Below are positions 42,450 through 50,790 of a stretch of 64,000 nt of DNA, piece after piece. The stretch lies in contig WTFX01000017.1 in NCBI GenBank assembly GCA_011523825.1, positions 124,001-188,000 on the forward strand. Reading direction: 5' to 3'. The stretch is from Microthrixaceae bacterium. GTDB taxonomy: Bacteria; Actinomycetota; Acidimicrobiia; Acidimicrobiales; Poriferisodalaceae. Made by a program: the position numbers and the translations under genes. Below the pieces are notes generated by a model. The model saw only the letters and a list, made by a program, of their open reading frames with translations, did no database searches and was not told where the DNA came from. Every line of letters starts with the position of its first letter. Positions within the stretch are counted from its first letter, which is position 1.

Positions 42450-43430
42450 CTACTGCAGGGTCTCGGCGAACTCTCGGGCGAGATAGGTGAGCGTCAGGTC
42501 GGCACCGGCTCGCTTGATGGCCGTAAGGTGCTCGACCGCCGTGGCCGCCCCGTCGATCCAGCCGTTCGCAGCCGCCGCCTTGAGCATCGCGTACTCGCCC
42601 GACACGTGGTAGGCGGCCAGCGGCAGGTCGAATCGGGCACGGGCGGCAGCGATCACATCGAGGTACGCCAGTGCCGGCTTCACCATGATGATGTCTGCGC
42701 CCTCGGCGATGTCCAGCTCGATCTCGGCCATGGCCTCGCGGGCGTTGGAGGGATCCTGCTGGTAGCCCTTGCGGTCGCCGCCCCCGGTGATGGTCACATC
42801 CACAGCGTCACGGAACGGCCCGTACTCGGCCGAGGCGTACTTCGCCGAATAGGCCATGATCGGCAGGTTCTCGTGGCCGTTCCGGTCGAGCACCTGGCGG
42901 ATCGCCCCGACCTGGCCGTCCATCATCCCTGACGGGCCCACCATGTCGGCGCCGGCTTCGGCCTGGGCCAGCGCCACCCGCTGGTACAGCTCGAGCGTGG
43001 CGTCGTTGTCGACGTCGCCGGCGTCGGTGACCACGCCGCAGTGGCCGTGGTCGGTGTACTCGTCGAGGCACAGGTCGGCGATGATCGCCATCTGCGAGCC
43101 GTGGTCGTCACGCAGGTTGCGCAGCGCCACCTGCACCACGCCGTCGGGGTTCCAGGCCTCCGATCCCAGCGGGTCCTTGCGGGCCGGCAGCCCGAACAGG
43201 ATCACCCCGCTGATGCCCAGGCTCGCCAGCTCGTTGACTTCCTTGCGCAGCGACTCCTGAGTGTGCTGCACGATGCCGGGCAGCGACACGATGGGCTGCG
43301 GCTCGGTGGCGTCCTCACGCACGAACAGGGGGGCGATGAGGTCGCTCGGGGTGACGTTGGTCTCGGCAACGAGGCGGCGCAGCGCCGGGGTACGACGCAG
43401 CCGACGGAGGCGGCGAGACGGAAAGGTCAC
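42450..43430 (-). CDS. hemB: Delta-aminolevulinic acid dehydratase (porphobilinogen synthase)
   Basis: 326-residue enzyme joining two 5-aminolevulinate molecules in haem synthesis. Schiff-base lysines are in YSAKYASAEYGPF and MVKPALAYLD. The metal site reads CLDEYTDHGHC (121-131): two cysteines with an aspartate in place of the middle cysteine of the all-Cys zinc type, a mixed pattern also known in other actinobacteria. A Mg or mixed-metal enzyme is possible. The first 15 residues are Arg-rich. No other haem gene is adjacent. Confidence 0.95.
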   Translation of the reverse strand: MTFPSRRLRRLRRTPALRRLVAETNVTPSDLIAPLFVREDATEPQPIVSLPGIVQHTQESLRKEVNELASLGISGVILFGLPARKDPLGSEAWNPDGVVQVALRNLRDDHGSQMAIIADLCLDEYTDHGHCGVVTDAGDVDNDATLELYQRVALAQAEAGADMVGPSGMMDGQVGAIRQVLDRNGHENLPIMAYSAKYASAEYGPFRDAVDVTITGGGDRKGYQQDPSNAREAMAEIELDIAEGADIIMVKPALAYLDVIAAARARFDLPLAAYHVSGEYAMLKAAAANGWIDGAATAVEHLTAIKRAGADLTLTYLAREFAETLQ

Positions 43431-43511
43431 CCCGTCATGCTATTGGCGCCGCCTGTGCCCGCCGCCCGGCGGGCGATGCGCTGGGCGCCGATCGGGACGT
43501 AGCGTCAGGCC

Positions 43512-43985
43512 ATGGCGATCGGCGCCAACGAGATCGGGTCCGAGGCGTGGTGTGCGGCGATGTCCGCTGTGCTTGCCGACGTGGAGCTGCCCGAGGTGCA
43601 GGCCACCGTGGAGCAGCGGATCGGCGACGGCAACGGCGGACCGGTGGTTGCGTACCGGCTCGTCTTGGACGGCGGTCGGGCCCACCTCGAGCCGGTGCCG
43701 GTGCCGGACGACGGCAGCGTCGCCAGTGGCGACGGCGCCAAGAGTCCCGATGGCGCCGACGAGGCCGAGGGCATCGCGGATGCCGACGATCCGATCGTGG
43801 TGATGAGCCAATCCCGGGAGACGGCCGAAGCCGTGCGGCGGGGCGAGCTCGGTGCGCTGGCGGCGCTGCAGGCAGGGCTCATCAATGTCAGCGGTGACGT
43901 GCGGGTGCTGATCGCGGCTGCAGAGGCATTGGCCGTGGTGGATGCGGCGCTGGGCGCCGCACTTGCCGACGGCGCAGAAGGCTGA
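43512..43985 (+). CDS. SCP2-like (sterol carrier) domain protein
   Basis: 157-residue small cytoplasmic protein. The pattern of a lipid-binding SCP2 fold is visible in YRLVLDGGRAHLEPV, a strand VVMSQSRETAEAVRRGELGALAALQAGLINVSGDVRVLI and the final helix. A polar, acidic linker (residues 70-96) interrupts the middle. In actinobacteria such proteins often accompany lipid or steroid metabolism. It ends 6 bp before the Fpg-like gene and is probably co-transcribed with it, though a joint role is not obvious. Divergent from hemB. Confidence 0.7.
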   Translation: MAIGANEIGSEAWCAAMSAVLADVELPEVQATVEQRIGDGNGGPVVAYRLVLDGGRAHLEPVPVPDDGSVASGDGAKSPDGADEAEGIADADDPIVVMSQSRETAEAVRRGELGALAALQAGLINVSGDVRVLIAAAEALAVVDAALGAALADGAEG

Positions 43986-43991
43986 CGGCTC

Positions 43992-44972
43992 GTGCCCGAG
44001 ATACCTGAGATCCGGGCGCACGCCGAACGACTCGAGGCGCTGGCAGCAGGCGAGGTGCTGAAGCGGTTCGAGCCGCTGTCGTTCACGGCGCTCAAAACCG
44101 CCAGTCCGCAGCCGAATGACGCGATCGGCTGGCCGCTGTGCAGCGTCGGCCAGAGGGCCAAGTACTTGCTGCTGCGTTTCGCCTCTCCCTCGCAGCGCCC
44201 GGCCGCCGGGCTCGGCTGTGGCGATGACGCTCACATTGCCGAGGTTCCCGGCGACGAGGGGGGAGGCGGTGACGGCCAGGGAGACCGTGACGACCACGGG
44301 AACGCAGATGCCGCTTGGGAGCTGACGTTCGTGGTGCACCTGATGCAGGGCGGCCGGCTGCGAGTGTTGGAGCCCGGGGCCAAGCGACCGCGCCGGCCCC
44401 GTGACGGGCTGGCCCGATTCGAGTTCGAGAGCGGCCTGGGGCTGATGCTCACCGAGCCGGGCACGCAGAAGCGAGCCGGCGTGTGGGTGCTGGCGGGTGA
44501 CGTCCACGAAGCCGAGCCGCTGGCCGGGCTTGGCCCTGAAGCCACCGAGGTGGACGCAGCAGCCATGGCTGAGATGATGACTGCGCATCCGGCCCGCCTG
44601 CACAACTTCCTGCGCGACCAGCGAACAATCTCGGGGCTCGGGCGGCGGCTGGCGAACGAGATCTGCCATCGGGCCAAGCTGTCGCCGTTCGCACCCACCG
44701 GCCGGATGGACACCCCCGGCGTCCAAGCCGTGGTGGCCGCCATCGGCGCCGTCGTCGACGAGTCGTTGGCCACCGAGCGGCAACTCCCCCAGATGAGCCG
44801 GTCGGCCGAGCGCCCCTCGTCGGTGCACGCCCGAACCGGCCAGCCGTGCCCGGTCTGCGGTGACGTGGTGCGGGCCGTCGAGTACCGCGACTACTCGGTC
44901 AACTACTGCGCCGGCTGCCAGACCAGCGGCCGCATCCTGGCCGACAACACCACCAGCAAGTTCCTGCGCTAG
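43992..44972 (+). CDS. Fpg/Nei-family DNA glycosylase
   Basis: 326-residue base-excision repair enzyme. After the initiator (GTG), Pro2-Glu3 form the catalytic N-terminus (PEIPEIRAH); the N-domain motif LTFVVHLMQGGRL, the helix-two-turn-helix (HNFLRDQRTISGLGRRLANEIC) and a C-terminal zinc finger CPVC...CAGC (about 286-309) are present. An acidic Gly/Asp-rich insert of about 40 residues (66-108) interrupts the N-domain, which is unusual for the family. Substrate (8-oxoguanine or oxidised pyrimidine) cannot be told. Co-transcribed with the SCP2-like gene. Confidence 0.88.
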   Translation: MPEIPEIRAHAERLEALAAGEVLKRFEPLSFTALKTASPQPNDAIGWPLCSVGQRAKYLLLRFASPSQRPAAGLGCGDDAHIAEVPGDEGGGGDGQGDRDDHGNADAAWELTFVVHLMQGGRLRVLEPGAKRPRRPRDGLARFEFESGLGLMLTEPGTQKRAGVWVLAGDVHEAEPLAGLGPEATEVDAAAMAEMMTAHPARLHNFLRDQRTISGLGRRLANEICHRAKLSPFAPTGRMDTPGVQAVVAAIGAVVDESLATERQLPQMSRSAERPSSVHARTGQPCPVCGDVVRAVEYRDYSVNYCAGCQTSGRILADNTTSKFLR

Positions 44973-45018
44973 CGACACCCCCGGTACGCGGAACGGGCGC
45001 AGGTTACGCTCCTGCGCC

Positions 45019-45687
45019 ATGAGTGAATCTGGACAGAAGCTGGGCCTGTCGGCCGACGAAGTACTGCAGACCACCCGGGCCGTGCGCAAGCGGCTCGACT
45101 TCGACCGGCCGGTGCCCGACTCGGTGCTGCGGGAGTGCGTCGAGATCGCCGTGCAGTCGCCGACGGGCTCGAACATGCAGGGCTGGCACTTCGTGTTCGT
45201 CACCGAGCGCGACAAGATCGAGGCCATCTCGGCGCTCTACAAGAAAGGCTTCGACGCCTACCGCAACAGCCCCATGTACGCCGGCCGGGTCGGCTCCGGC
45301 CTCGGCGCCCAGCGCGAGGCGCAGCAGGCTCGGGTGACCTCGTCGGCGGAGTTCCTGTCAGAGAACATGCATCGCAGCCCGGTGCTGTTCCTGCCCTGCA
45401 TCACCGGCCGCACCGACGACGCCCGCATGATGGTGGGCCAAGCGGGCTCGATCATCCCCGCAGCGTGGAGCTTCATGCTGGCCGCCCGCGAGCGAGGCCT
45501 CGGCACCTGCTGGACCACCCTGCACCTCGGCTACGAACGCGAGGCCGCGGAGATCCTGGGCATCCCCTACGACAAGGTGCGGCAGTACGCGCTGAGCCCG
45601 GTGGCCTACACCGTGGGCACCGACTTCAAGCTGGCCACCCGCACCGATCTCGACTCGGTGATGAGCTGGAACTCCTGGAGCCGCTGA
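45019..45687 (+). CDS. Nitroreductase-family flavoprotein
   Basis: 222-residue FMN-dependent enzyme. The N-terminal flavin contact TTRAVRKRLDFDRPVPDSVLRECVEIAVQSPTGSNMQGW is typical of the nitroreductase group, with the C-terminal GLGTCWTTLHLGYEREAAEILGIP closing the FMN site. It could reduce nitro compounds or act as an iodotyrosine-deiodinase-like or hydride-transfer enzyme; the substrate is unknown. The stop is one base before the following SDR gene, so the two are translationally close and probably work in one pathway. Confidence 0.85.
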   Translation: MSESGQKLGLSADEVLQTTRAVRKRLDFDRPVPDSVLRECVEIAVQSPTGSNMQGWHFVFVTERDKIEAISALYKKGFDAYRNSPMYAGRVGSGLGAQREAQQARVTSSAEFLSENMHRSPVLFLPCITGRTDDARMMVGQAGSIIPAAWSFMLAARERGLGTCWTTLHLGYEREAAEILGIPYDKVRQYALSPVAYTVGTDFKLATRTDLDSVMSWNSWSR

Positions 45688-45688
45688 G

Positions 45689-46471
45689 ATGGCCGGCGAG
45701 TCGAACGCAGCGCTGTTCGACCTGTCGGGCCGGGTGGCGGTGGTCACCGGCGGGTCGCGCGGGCTGGGTCGCGAGATGGTGCTGGCGTTCGCCCGAGCCG
45801 GTGCCGATGTGGTGATCGCCTCGCGCAAGCTCGACAACTGCGAGGCGCTGGCCAAAGAGGTCGAGGCCGAGACCGGCCAGCGGGCACTGCCGGTGGAGTG
45901 CCACGTGGGCTACTGGGACCAGAACGATGCCCTGTGCGAGCGGGTGTATGACGAGTTCGGCCACTGCGAGGTGCTGGTGAACAATGCCGGCCTGTCGCCG
46001 CTGTACCCGTCGCTGTACGAGGTGTCCGAGGCGCTGTTCGACAAGGTCATCGACGTGAACCTGAAAGGGCCGTTCCGGGCCTCGGCGGTGTTCGGCAAGC
46101 GCATGTACGAAGCCGGCGGCGGCTCGATCATCAACGTGAGCTCGGTGGCGGCCGTGGCACCCTCGCCCAACGAGACGGCCTATGGGGCGGCCAAGGCGGG
46201 CATCCACGCCATCACGCAGTCGTTCGCCCGCGAGTACGCCCCCCGGGTGCGGGTGAACTGCATCATGCCGGGGCCGTTCCTCACCGACATCTCGAAGGCC
46301 TGGGACATGGACGCGTTCAACGAGCGGGCCGAGAACGAGATCGCGCTGGGCCGCGGCGGCGAGGCCGACGAGGTGGTGGGCGCCGCGCTCTACTTCGCCT
46401 CGGAGGCGTCGAGCTACACCACCGGCTCAGTGCTCAAGATCGACGGCGGCACCGCCTGGCAAACCGGCTGA
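45689..46471 (+). CDS. Short-chain dehydrogenase/reductase 1
   Basis: 260-residue NAD(P)-dependent oxidoreductase. The cofactor motif TGGSRGLGREM is near residue 20, NNAG follows, and the catalytic triad lies in VSSVAAVAPSPNETAYGAAKAG (Ser, Tyr-x3-Lys). The end SSYTTGSVLKIDGGTAW is the standard SDR close. Its operon partner is the nitroreductase gene, one base upstream. Substrate not determined. Confidence 0.9.
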   Translation: MAGESNAALFDLSGRVAVVTGGSRGLGREMVLAFARAGADVVIASRKLDNCEALAKEVEAETGQRALPVECHVGYWDQNDALCERVYDEFGHCEVLVNNAGLSPLYPSLYEVSEALFDKVIDVNLKGPFRASAVFGKRMYEAGGGSIINVSSVAAVAPSPNETAYGAAKAGIHAITQSFAREYAPRVRVNCIMPGPFLTDISKAWDMDAFNERAENEIALGRGGEADEVVGAALYFASEASSYTTGSVLKIDGGTAWQTG

Positions 46472-46569
46472 GCCCAGCGGCCAGCTCCGCGGGCCTCGGT
46501 CCACTTCTGCAACTACGTTGAGCGCGCTGCAGGCCGTGCGCAGGGCGCGGGGAGCAACGGAGGAACGCT

Positions 46570-47358
46570 GTGGGGACGACGAAGCGACTGTCGACATTGA
46601 ACCGGTCGATCGAGGGCCGGGTGGCGCTGATCACCGGTGCGGGCATGGGTCAGGGCCGGGCCACGGCGCACCTGTTCGCCGACGAGGGGGCGCACGTGGC
46701 GGTCACCGACCTGGGCCAGGCCGAGGTGGACGCCGTGGTAGCCGAGATCAACGACGCGGGCGGCTCGGCGGCGGGCTGGACGATGGACGTCGCCAACCGT
46801 GACCGCGTCAACCAGGTCACCGCCGAGGTGGCCGAGCGCTTCGGCGGCATCGACCACCTCATCAACAACGCCGGCATCTCGCGCTTCTCGCCGATCGACG
46901 ACGACAGCTACGAAGACAACTGGGCCATCTCGCTCGAGGTGCTGCTGACCGCGCACACCTACACCGTGCGAGCAGCCCTGCCGTACTTGCGCCAGTCCGA
47001 CGCGGCCCGCATCGTGAACATCGCCTCAACGGAAGGCTGGGGCGCCACCAAGTTCGGCTCGCCCTACACGGCCGCCAAGCACGGCGTGATCGGGCTCACC
47101 AAATCACTGGCGGTCGAGCTCGGCCGCGAAGCCATCACCGTCAACTGCATCTGCCCCGGCCCGATCCGCACCGCCATGACCGCGGAGATCTCCGAGGAGC
47201 ACAAGACGATCTTCGCCAAGCGCCGCACGGCACTCGGCCGCTACGCCGAGCCCGAGGAAGTGGCCCACGGCACGCTCAACTTCTGCCTGCCCGCCAGTCA
47301 GTACATGACCGGCGCCGTCCTCCCCGTCGACGGCGGCCTGCTCATCAAGAACGCCTGA
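46570..47358 (+). CDS. Short-chain dehydrogenase/reductase 2
   Basis: 262-residue SDR starting at GTG 46570, with GGAGGAACG just upstream. The motifs ITGAGMGQGRATA, NNAGISRF and STEGWGATKFGSPYTAAKHG give cofactor and active sites; MTGAVLPVDGG closes the fold. About 100 bp after SDR 1 on the same strand. The pair with the nitroreductase suggests a small catabolic or detoxifying set, but no substrate clue is visible. Confidence 0.9.
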   Translation: MGTTKRLSTLNRSIEGRVALITGAGMGQGRATAHLFADEGAHVAVTDLGQAEVDAVVAEINDAGGSAAGWTMDVANRDRVNQVTAEVAERFGGIDHLINNAGISRFSPIDDDSYEDNWAISLEVLLTAHTYTVRAALPYLRQSDAARIVNIASTEGWGATKFGSPYTAAKHGVIGLTKSLAVELGREAITVNCICPGPIRTAMTAEISEEHKTIFAKRRTALGRYAEPEEVAHGTLNFCLPASQYMTGAVLPVDGGLLIKNA

Positions 47359-47379
47359 CCCCTCTGGCGACCGCCAGTC

Positions 47380-47958
47380 CTAAGCGGAGCTGGCGGTTTC
47401 GGTGCCGATGGCGGGGATGCCCATGTCTTCGTAGGTGGCCATCGGGAAGTAGGGCACGCCGAGCTTGTCGAAGGAGCGGCGGGCGTCGTCGCCCCGGTCG
47501 GCCAGCGTGACGGCCGCCACCACCTGCGCGCCAGTTGCCTGGACGCTCTCATATGCCTTCAGGATCGAGCCGCCGGTGGTCACCACGTCGTCGATCAGCA
47601 GCACCCGGTGGCCTTCGCCTATCCGGGTGCCCTCGACCAGCCGGTTGGTACCGCGGCCCTTGGCCTCCTTGCGCACGATGAACCAGTTCGCCCCGCTCAC
47701 CACGGCGATAGCAGCGCACAGCGCATCGGCGCCCAGGGTCAGGCCGCCGACGGAGTCGAACTCGACCCCCGCGTCGGTCACTCGCCCGGTGATGGCCTCG
47801 GCGGCAAGCCGCAGGTCATCCCCGGCGCCCAGCGCCACTTTGCCGTCGATGAAATAGCGGGAGTAGTTGCCCGACGCGAGCTGCACCGGTTCGGGCAGCT
47901 CCGTAAGGCCCTGGGTCCGCAGTATTTGCAGCAGCTTCATCCGCGCATCAGTGCTCAT
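47380..47958 (-). CDS. pyrE: Orotate phosphoribosyltransferase
   Basis: 192-residue enzyme of pyrimidine synthesis that joins orotate to PRPP. The PRPP motif VLLIDDVVTTGGS is around residues 115-127, and the catalytic loop is KEAKGRGTNRLVEG. ATG 47958 is used because the N-terminus MSTDARMKLLQIL matches the family; the frame continues upstream for 29 poor codons. It is convergent with SDR 2. The 114 bp between it and the next gene (47959-48072) show no gene. Confidence 0.9.
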   Translation of the reverse strand: MSTDARMKLLQILRTQGLTELPEPVQLASGNYSRYFIDGKVALGAGDDLRLAAEAITGRVTDAGVEFDSVGGLTLGADALCAAIAVVSGANWFIVRKEAKGRGTNRLVEGTRIGEGHRVLLIDDVVTTGGSILKAYESVQATGAQVVAAVTLADRGDDARRSFDKLGVPYFPMATYEDMGIPAIGTETASSA

Positions 47959-48072
47959 CGGGGCCACACAGGACTTTCGGGACTTTGTGCTCGCCTGGGA
48001 TGGCCCAGGACCGCTGCTGGGATTCCTTGGTTGACACGATGGCAATCTCCAGGGTCGTTGTTTCGGGATGCC

Positions 48073-50790
48073 TTAGTCGGACGGCGGCAGCGGTTTGTTG
48101 ATGAACGCCTCGGGTTGCCAGGAGAGCTTGTCATCAGCGGTGCCGGCCGAGTTCACCGTCAGTGTCGCCGTGAAGCCGCCGGCGCCGTAGGCGTCGGACG
48201 TACCGGCTCGCAGCGGATCGAACGGCACGCCCGCTTGGCGCATCGGCGGCGGTTCCTCGTCGCTGACCGCCGGCGACGGCGGTCCGTACACCAGCGATGC
48301 CCACGTGCCCGACGTCAGCACCGTCGCACCGCGAAGGTGCCACACACCAGACTTCAGGACTGCTTCGCCCTGGGCGGACCCGATGAGCGTGCCGCGCTCA
48401 GTGCGGATGTGCCACGTTGCGGTGAACGTGTCGGGCACGCCGTTGGGCGCACTCGACGCCGGCGGTGCTGCGCCCCGGTACAGGTGCAGCACGATGCGGG
48501 TGTCCACGATGGACTCGGCACGCGAGCCGAGCATCGCCCGGTCGGTCACGGCCCCCGTCTGGAACAGCCAGCGGGTGTGGCCGCCCTCGGGCGGGTCGAG
48601 CTCGCTCGGCGTGCCGATGGTGGACGGCTCGTTGGCGTCGATCGGCCCGGTGAGCGAGAAGCGCTGCCCAGTGTCTGCGATGAGCATCAGCGAATCGGTC
48701 GCCGCACCGCTGGGGCCGACACCACGTGCCACCAAGGGTGCAGTCACCACCTCGGCAGGGCCGATGCCCACACAGGCCGGCGCGCCTCGGCCGGCTGATC
48801 GGACAACGCCATCGGAGTCGCCCAGATACCAGCCTTGCTTCGGCACTTCCACGACAGCGCTCGTGCCCTGAGCTTCGGCCACCAGCCAGCGAGCATCGCC
48901 GTAGGTGCCGCGCGGCATGCACATCTGCACCCCGACGTCGTCGTCGCTGTAGTAGATCGGCGACATCGCCATCGTCGTGGCGAACGCACCGACTCCGAAG
49001 TCGACGCTTGGCGTCGCCTGCACGCCGTAGGGCGAGAACGGATCGGGCGTCTGCGCGCCCACAAGCACCGGTGGAATCCGCTCGCCTGCGATCAGATTGC
49101 CCGCCAGTGCAGCGGACACCTCGCCGAGCAAGCTGGGCGTGATCACACCCGCCCCGCCGAATGCCACGGCGAAGCCCGGCGCTGGGCACGCGTCACTGGC
49201 CAGTGCCTTGGCATACGCCACCGGATCGGCCTGGCTCTCGCAGGCCTCGGGCGCGGCGAAGGCGTCGAGCAGGAAGGCGGCCACCGGGTCCGGCAGGCGC
49301 TCTGCACCAGCGGGAACCAGCAGCATGGGCACCGCGCTGCGGGTGGGCCGCTGGGGCATCTCGGCATCAGGCTTCAGCACGGCTGCCGGCTGCGACACAT
49401 CCACTGGCGGCAGCAGCCGTGCCGGGGCACCCATTGACGTAGCGGCCGTCGCCGCTCCGCACCACGGGCCGGCGCTGAGCGCGTCAGCCCAGCCGCGCTG
49501 CTTGCGGCCGCTGTCCGACGACGCCACCAAGCACAGCATCGAGGAAGCGAAGTCGTCACCCGAACCGGTCGGCCACCAGCCGCCGAAGTGCTGGGCCATG
49601 GCCACGCTCGTGGCGTACCTGTCTGCGCCGGAAACCCGGACTGTGTTCGCCCGTGCGAGTCGAGCCGCAGACCGGACGGCCGGCTGCGACAGTCGCTTCA
49701 GGCCGCCGAGCACCACGATGTTCTCGACGTCGAGCAGGCTCAACGCCGTGGCCGTCTCGGTCGGCAGCTCGTCGGTGCCGTTGTGCAGCAGGACTGGCAC
49801 CTGCCAGTAGCCCGTCCACCACCCCGCCGCGATCGCGTCGATGCCGTCGATGCCGTCGGTCAGCACCACGGTGCGGCCGAGCAGGCGGCATTCCTCAGGA
49901 TTCTCCCGCCACTCCACCACCGAATTGGCCCAGAACCCCATGGTGGCGGTCCCATCAGCAGCCGAGGGATCGGCACACCCGGTGGCGCTTTGGGGCACGG
50001 GCGCCGTGCCCAAGGCCGTTGCCACGGCCGCAGCCGTGCCGTAGCGGTTCGCGCCCCCGACACGGAATACCTCCGTGTAGCCGATCGAGACCAGCTCGGC
50101 CTCGACCTCGGGAGCAACGGCGGCGGTGCCGCCGACGATGATCGCCTGCCTCGCCGTCTTGCACCCGCCTGAGCGCAGATCCTGGGCCGCAAGCCGCACG
50201 GGCACGGCGAGCGCCGTCGCGCCGTCGCGGGCTGACGGCGTGAGCAGGATGGGCGCGGCGAACGTGTCGACCCGGGCGAATCCGCCGGGCGGATCGAAGA
50301 GCGGATCCGCCGCAGACGACCGCTGCAGGTACGGCTCGGAGGAACGGCCGGTGGGATCGGACAGCGACGACGCGGCCAAGGCATCTGCAGGCGAATCCCC
50401 GGCGACGATGATGATCGCCTTCGGGCACACGCCGACACCCCACCAGCCCCGTGCCTGGCTCAGGCTGCGCACGCCTCCCGAGGAGGGATCGGGCGTCTCG
50501 AAGGGAAAGCCTCCCTGGCCGCGCAGCACCAAGGCCGTCGCCAGCGAGGTCTGGTAGCGGTCCCAGCCCGAGATGCGCAGTGCGTTGGGCCAGCCTTCGA
50601 TCTGGGGCGCAGCCAGGAACGAACTCGGCCACTGCGTGGGAGCGACCGGGCCTGCGGGCACCGACCTGGGTTCGGCAGCGCCGGCCGACACGCTCACCAG
50701 GACGCCCCCGAACAACAGGAGCACCGCAACGGCGCCGCGCAGCGCGTTTCGTCGAGGCTGCGCCGGGAACTCCCGACGCCGGGGAATCAC
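48073..50790 (-). CDS. Secreted CWB2 protein, divergent 905-residue type
   Basis: 905-residue exported protein with a signal peptide (LRGAVAVLLLFGGVLVSVSAGA) and CWB2-type motifs: RISGWDRYQTSLATA (72-86), IIIVAGDSPADALAASSL, ILLTPSARDGA, AIIVGGTAAVAPEVEAEL, FRVGGANRYGTAAAVA, IVVLGGLKRLSQPAVRSA and VRVSGADRYATSVAMAQ. The modules are split by large inserts, unlike the four related proteins upstream. It has about ten cysteines, suggesting several disulfides. The C-terminal third is unassigned and beta-rich. Its start overlaps the stop of the ECF sigma gene by four bases (ATGA), so the two are co-translated and may be functionally linked. Confidence 0.85.
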   Translation of the reverse strand: MIPRRREFPAQPRRNALRGAVAVLLLFGGVLVSVSAGAAEPRSVPAGPVAPTQWPSSFLAAPQIEGWPNALRISGWDRYQTSLATALVLRGQGGFPFETPDPSSGGVRSLSQARGWWGVGVCPKAIIIVAGDSPADALAASSLSDPTGRSSEPYLQRSSAADPLFDPPGGFARVDTFAAPILLTPSARDGATALAVPVRLAAQDLRSGGCKTARQAIIVGGTAAVAPEVEAELVSIGYTEVFRVGGANRYGTAAAVATALGTAPVPQSATGCADPSAADGTATMGFWANSVVEWRENPEECRLLGRTVVLTDGIDGIDAIAAGWWTGYWQVPVLLHNGTDELPTETATALSLLDVENIVVLGGLKRLSQPAVRSAARLARANTVRVSGADRYATSVAMAQHFGGWWPTGSGDDFASSMLCLVASSDSGRKQRGWADALSAGPWCGAATAATSMGAPARLLPPVDVSQPAAVLKPDAEMPQRPTRSAVPMLLVPAGAERLPDPVAAFLLDAFAAPEACESQADPVAYAKALASDACPAPGFAVAFGGAGVITPSLLGEVSAALAGNLIAGERIPPVLVGAQTPDPFSPYGVQATPSVDFGVGAFATTMAMSPIYYSDDDVGVQMCMPRGTYGDARWLVAEAQGTSAVVEVPKQGWYLGDSDGVVRSAGRGAPACVGIGPAEVVTAPLVARGVGPSGAATDSLMLIADTGQRFSLTGPIDANEPSTIGTPSELDPPEGGHTRWLFQTGAVTDRAMLGSRAESIVDTRIVLHLYRGAAPPASSAPNGVPDTFTATWHIRTERGTLIGSAQGEAVLKSGVWHLRGATVLTSGTWASLVYGPPSPAVSDEEPPPMRQAGVPFDPLRAGTSDAYGAGGFTATLTVNSAGTADDKLSWQPEAFINKPLPPSD

